In this document: positions 7,136 through 9,640 of the stretch, in pieces
Position numbering within the stretch: position 1 is the first letter of the stretch
Layout of the letters: every line of letters begins with the position of its first letter
DNA from: DASRAJ01 sp039920305
GTDB lineage: Bacteria; Bacteroidota; Bacteroidia; Chitinophagales; UBA10324
DNA: 9,640 nucleotides
Direction: 5' to 3'
Assembly: GCA_039920305.1 (NCBI GenBank)
Contig: JBDSEA010000049.1
Span: forward strand, 1-9,640
Position numbers and translations under genes: made by a program
Notes under the pieces: generated by a model
Told to the model about the DNA's origin: nothing
Database searches by the model: none
The model's input: only the letters and a program-made list of their open reading frames with translations

Positions 7136-9346
7136 ATGAAAAGAATCGTACTACTTGTTATCCTTGTGTATATATCACTTGGCAGTTTTGCTCAGATTGT
7201 AACCGGTATTAAAACTGAATACCGCCATGGACAAACCTTTATTACCTGGAACAATATACCGAATTACAGCCATCAGTTTTATTATGTTTACCGGTATGAT
7301 GCAGCCATAACAAACAGCAACATTGCTCTTGCAAAATACATGGGCAGAGTGCCATTTGATTTTTCCTTCAATTATTTTTTAAATCTTGGCCTTGACACCA
7401 CCAACGATAATTCTCCGAGAATTTATTATAATGTGATTAATAATGATCCGTGGGAAGTGCTTGACAGTACACAGGGATTATTTGTGGCAACCTGCAACAA
7501 GGAACAATCCTATTATTATGCAGTTACCGCTGACTCAACCATCATTTTACCCCCTTACTACCAACAGAATAAAAGGGTAGTGCCTGGCTCCAATGCTACG
7601 ACCGTTGCAATCCAGGAACACATTGCACCCATTAATGCATATCTGCAAGTGAGCGGAGTGGCGTTGAAGGATAATCCAAATCTTTTCTATGAAGGCTGGG
7701 CTGTTTTCGGAGGGAATGTAAAAACACAATATACTCCCCTGATGGCGGCAGAAGCCTGCCTCATGTTTAATTGGGGATTGATAAAGGATGATGCTATTAA
7801 TATTCCTAAAAATTCGGCAACGTTCTTCTTTTATGGTGGGGGAGGAAATGCATACCAGAATGCCAATGGAACCAGCATTGACAGAATGTGGAAGATGTCA
7901 ATGGAAGATGATCTGCCGAATTTCAACTGGGATCCTTTAGCCGGAGAAAACACCAAGTGGATTGGATACAATGAAAACTTTGATACCTATGGCGCCGGTC
8001 CTTATTCTGATCCCCCTACCACTGGTGTTGACAGAACTTACACCATCGCCCGCGTGAAGTGGAATTATGACTGGCTGCTGAGAACCTTCCCTGATGAAAT
8101 TGATTCAACTCAAATTGCAATGCAGGGAAGTTCAAATGGATGCACTGGTGCCCTCACCTTTGCATACCTATATCCTGATAAGGTTTCAGCAGTGGATGTA
8201 ACCAACGCAAAGCTCAACATTGAATATCTCAATGATGATAACCCAACCTGCAAATGGAATCAAAACGGAACATCCAGAAACAGGGCAGAGATCTATCTTG
8301 GAACACAGTTAGATAACCTTCCTTCAGATGTACCGAAAATTAATGGCCCCGGGTTTTATAATATGTACGACTTTGCTAATTTTAACATTCTTGTTGATGA
8401 CAATAAATACAGATCACTACCTATAATTTTCCTTACTGACGGAAAAACGGATAATGTTACATGCTGGGAAGAGAAAATTCCATTTTACAAAAAAAACCAG
8501 CAGACTAAAACAGGAAGTTTTTTTTACTGGGACCTGAGATCTCATAAGGGAGGAGCGCATCAAATCAAGGATCGTCCCCTCGAGCTGATGCAGCGGTATA
8601 GGACCAATTTATCTTATCCTGCCTTTTCAAATTGTTCTGCTGATGGCGACCCTGGCGACACGAATAATCCGGTAGAGCCATTTTATGATGGTGATTCAGT
8701 AGGAACCATCAATGGAGTGCTTGACTGGGATGATAATACCATTGCTGAAACAGCATTAAGCTGGGAAACTGAAGTTCATTCGCAGCAATTTTTATTAAAT
8801 GATGGTGTTACCTTATTCCCTGCATATTTACCTGTGTATGTGAAGACGGATATTACCCCGCGGCGGTTACAGCAGTTTGTTGATATACCTGATGGAAGCA
8901 TTGTTCATCTTGAGAACTGGCAGAATAATATTCTTGTACAGTCAAAAATTATCACTTATCATGAGAACGCAGACGGGAAAGGATTGATGACTTTTAAAAA
9001 AGCTAAAATCAGCAAGGACGGAAACCTGATAAAATTTTATGTTCTGCAGGGACCCCGTGAATCCTCTGGGGCTGACCTCGCTGTTTCACCACTTGCAACA
9101 GAAATGGTTTATCCTAATCCAACTGACGGAATTGCATATGTTGATCTTTCATTGCTGAAAGAAGTAAATGTAACCGTGGAGATCAGAGATATTATGGGAA
9201 GGCGGATGTCATTAGAAAACCGGGGAATGATGGCTGAGGGAAATCATGATTTTCCTGTTAATATCACCGGCTTCGCGCAAGGGATTTATGTTATAGATAT
9301 AAGGGCAGGAGAACAATTATTCTCCTATAAGATAATTAAAAAGTAA
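7136..9346 (+). CDS. Secreted alpha/beta-hydrolase-like protein with T9SS type A sorting domain
   Basis: A 736-residue exported protein of unassigned family. Residues 1-19 are a Sec signal peptide (MKRIVLLVILVYISLGSFA). Residues of about 20-135 look like a fibronectin-III-type fold (QTFITWNNIP, then YYVYRYD). The middle part carries alpha/beta-hydrolase hallmarks: YGGGGN at 233-238 as a possible oxyanion loop; GSSNG at 331-335 with S333 as nucleophile after strand IAMQ and before a small-residue helix; D435 or D439 in LTDGKTDNV as the acid; and H475 in GGAH (or H470) as the base. A beta-rich region of about 505-650 follows, opening with acidic DGDPGDTNN. A T9SS sorting domain (MVYPNPTDG, 657-736) ends in YKIIKK. 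The protein could be an esterase or a serine peptidase-like enzyme; the substrate cannot be told. The start fits the signal peptide and follows an A-rich leader (ACAAACCAAAACTT) without Shine-Dalgarno. It appears monocistronic, ending at the terminator at 9363. Confidence 0.88.
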   Translation: MKRIVLLVILVYISLGSFAQIVTGIKTEYRHGQTFITWNNIPNYSHQFYYVYRYDAAITNSNIALAKYMGRVPFDFSFNYFLNLGLDTTNDNSPRIYYNVINNDPWEVLDSTQGLFVATCNKEQSYYYAVTADSTIILPPYYQQNKRVVPGSNATTVAIQEHIAPINAYLQVSGVALKDNPNLFYEGWAVFGGNVKTQYTPLMAAEACLMFNWGLIKDDAINIPKNSATFFFYGGGGNAYQNANGTSIDRMWKMSMEDDLPNFNWDPLAGENTKWIGYNENFDTYGAGPYSDPPTTGVDRTYTIARVKWNYDWLLRTFPDEIDSTQIAMQGSSNGCTGALTFAYLYPDKVSAVDVTNAKLNIEYLNDDNPTCKWNQNGTSRNRAEIYLGTQLDNLPSDVPKINGPGFYNMYDFANFNILVDDNKYRSLPIIFLTDGKTDNVTCWEEKIPFYKKNQQTKTGSFFYWDLRSHKGGAHQIKDRPLELMQRYRTNLSYPAFSNCSADGDPGDTNNPVEPFYDGDSVGTINGVLDWDDNTIAETALSWETEVHSQQFLLNDGVTLFPAYLPVYVKTDITPRRLQQFVDIPDGSIVHLENWQNNILVQSKIITYHENADGKGLMTFKKAKISKDGNLIKFYVLQGPRESSGADLAVSPLATEMVYPNPTDGIAYVDLSLLKEVNVTVEIRDIMGRRMSLENRGMMAEGNHDFPVNITGFAQGIYVIDIRAGEQLFSYKIIKK

Positions 9347-9362
9347 CGATTGATTTTCGGTT

Positions 9363-9390
9363 AAAAAGCCCTCTGATCAAGAGGGTTTTT
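9363..9390 (+). terminator. Intrinsic terminator after the secreted hydrolase-like gene
   Basis: The six-pair stem CCCTCT (9369-9374) / AGAGGG (9380-9385) encloses the loop GATCA and is followed by TTTTT (9386-9390). An A-run precedes the stem at 9363-9367, so the structure could also stop transcription from the opposite strand. It begins 16 bases after the stop codon of the gene at 7136-9346. Confidence 0.9.
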
Positions 9391-9529
9391 GTTTTAGTAT
9401 CAGGACTGAAATACCAATTATTGCCGCCGGGTTTTATTCAAACATTGTTTATCTCATTAATAGCGTGGAGGTATTCCAGAACAGATTTAATAAGATATAA
9501 GGTTTACCACCCAAAGTTTTTAAATATAA
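9391..9529. other. Intergenic stretch, no gene seen
   Basis: This AT-rich spacer lies between the terminator and the right-edge open frame. No exact TAnnTTTG box was found on either strand. A GGAGG at 9468-9472 resembles a Shine-Dalgarno sequence, but no start codon follows at a useful distance. No RNA structure was recognised. Confidence 0.5.
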
Positions 9530-9640
9530 ATGGGCGAACTCAAATTCACCGTTAGGGCTCAGAAAAATGAGGCCATTATTAACAAAAATGGTCATACACC
9601 TGCTCAAGATGCCTGGCAATCATTTCGGCAGGACGTCCTT
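9530..9640 (+). CDS. Possible partial open frame at right edge, unrecognised
   Basis: From the ATG at 9530 a frame of 37 codons stays open to the window edge and begins MGELKFTVRAQKNEAIINKN. An AT-rich leader (TTTAAATATAA) precedes it, as is common for starts here. The product is not recognised, and 37 open codons are not strong evidence. Two competing readings exist. One starts at the ATG at 9567 in another plus-strand frame. The other is a minus-strand frame entering at the right edge (GRPAEMIARHLEQVYDHFC) and stopping at 9579. Sequence to the right would decide between them. Confidence 0.27.
   Translation, partial: MGELKFTVRAQKNEAIINKNGHTPAQDAWQSFRQDVL

Noticed and set aside
7688..7708. 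YEGWAVF in the secreted hydrolase-like protein resembles the NEGWAVF zinc-ligand motif of the M1 peptidase.
   Set aside because: No HEXXH lies upstream at the required spacing and the rest of the protein is unrelated to M1, so this is a coincidence.
9468..9472. GGAGG resembling a Shine-Dalgarno sequence.
   Set aside because: No ATG, GTG or TTG follows at 5-12 bases, and the other genes here do not use such sites.

Overview
This window comes from the chromosome of a member of the Bacteroidota. Four lines of evidence point there. Two proteins end in a type IX secretion (T9SS) type A sorting domain. DnaK and PanB read like Bacteroidota versions. None of the start codons has a Shine-Dalgarno sequence in front of it. 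Three intergenic sites match the Bacteroidota promoter -7 box TAnnTTTG exactly, and each lies directly upstream of a gene. The DNA is moderately AT-rich and evenly so. I see no insertion sequence, phage gene, CRISPR array or known defence system.

Layout. On the minus strand lie the first 435 codons of dnaK (1-1305, running off the left edge) and a lipoprotein gene (1457-2485). A 137-bp divergent promoter region (2486-2622) separates these from a plus-strand set: panB (2623-3459), a secreted M1 metallopeptidase (3546-5942) and a 3-hydroxyacyl-CoA dehydrogenase (5955-6845). A tRNA-Gly(CCC) follows at 6918-6990. Next comes a large secreted T9SS protein with alpha/beta-hydrolase hallmarks (7136-9346), closed by a clear intrinsic terminator (9363-9390). 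The last 250 bases hold no recognisable gene, only a weak open frame reaching the right edge.

The genes do not form one obvious pathway. DnaK, PanB (pantothenate/CoA synthesis) and the acyl-CoA dehydrogenase are cytoplasmic housekeeping enzymes. The M1 peptidase and the hydrolase-like protein carry signals for export and T9SS surface delivery or release, so they probably act on external peptides or esters. The lipoprotein is membrane-anchored and resembles DUF4249-type Bacteroidota proteins.

The most interesting signals are regulatory. The lipoprotein promoter sits so close to its ATG that the mRNA should be leaderless. The two divergent promoters at 2486-2622 interlock. A perfect 14-bp palindrome overlaps the -33 element of a predicted promoter for the M1 peptidase gene. 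I do not find convincing evidence for a new multi-gene system. The best candidate for undescribed biochemistry is the 736-residue secreted hydrolase-like protein.
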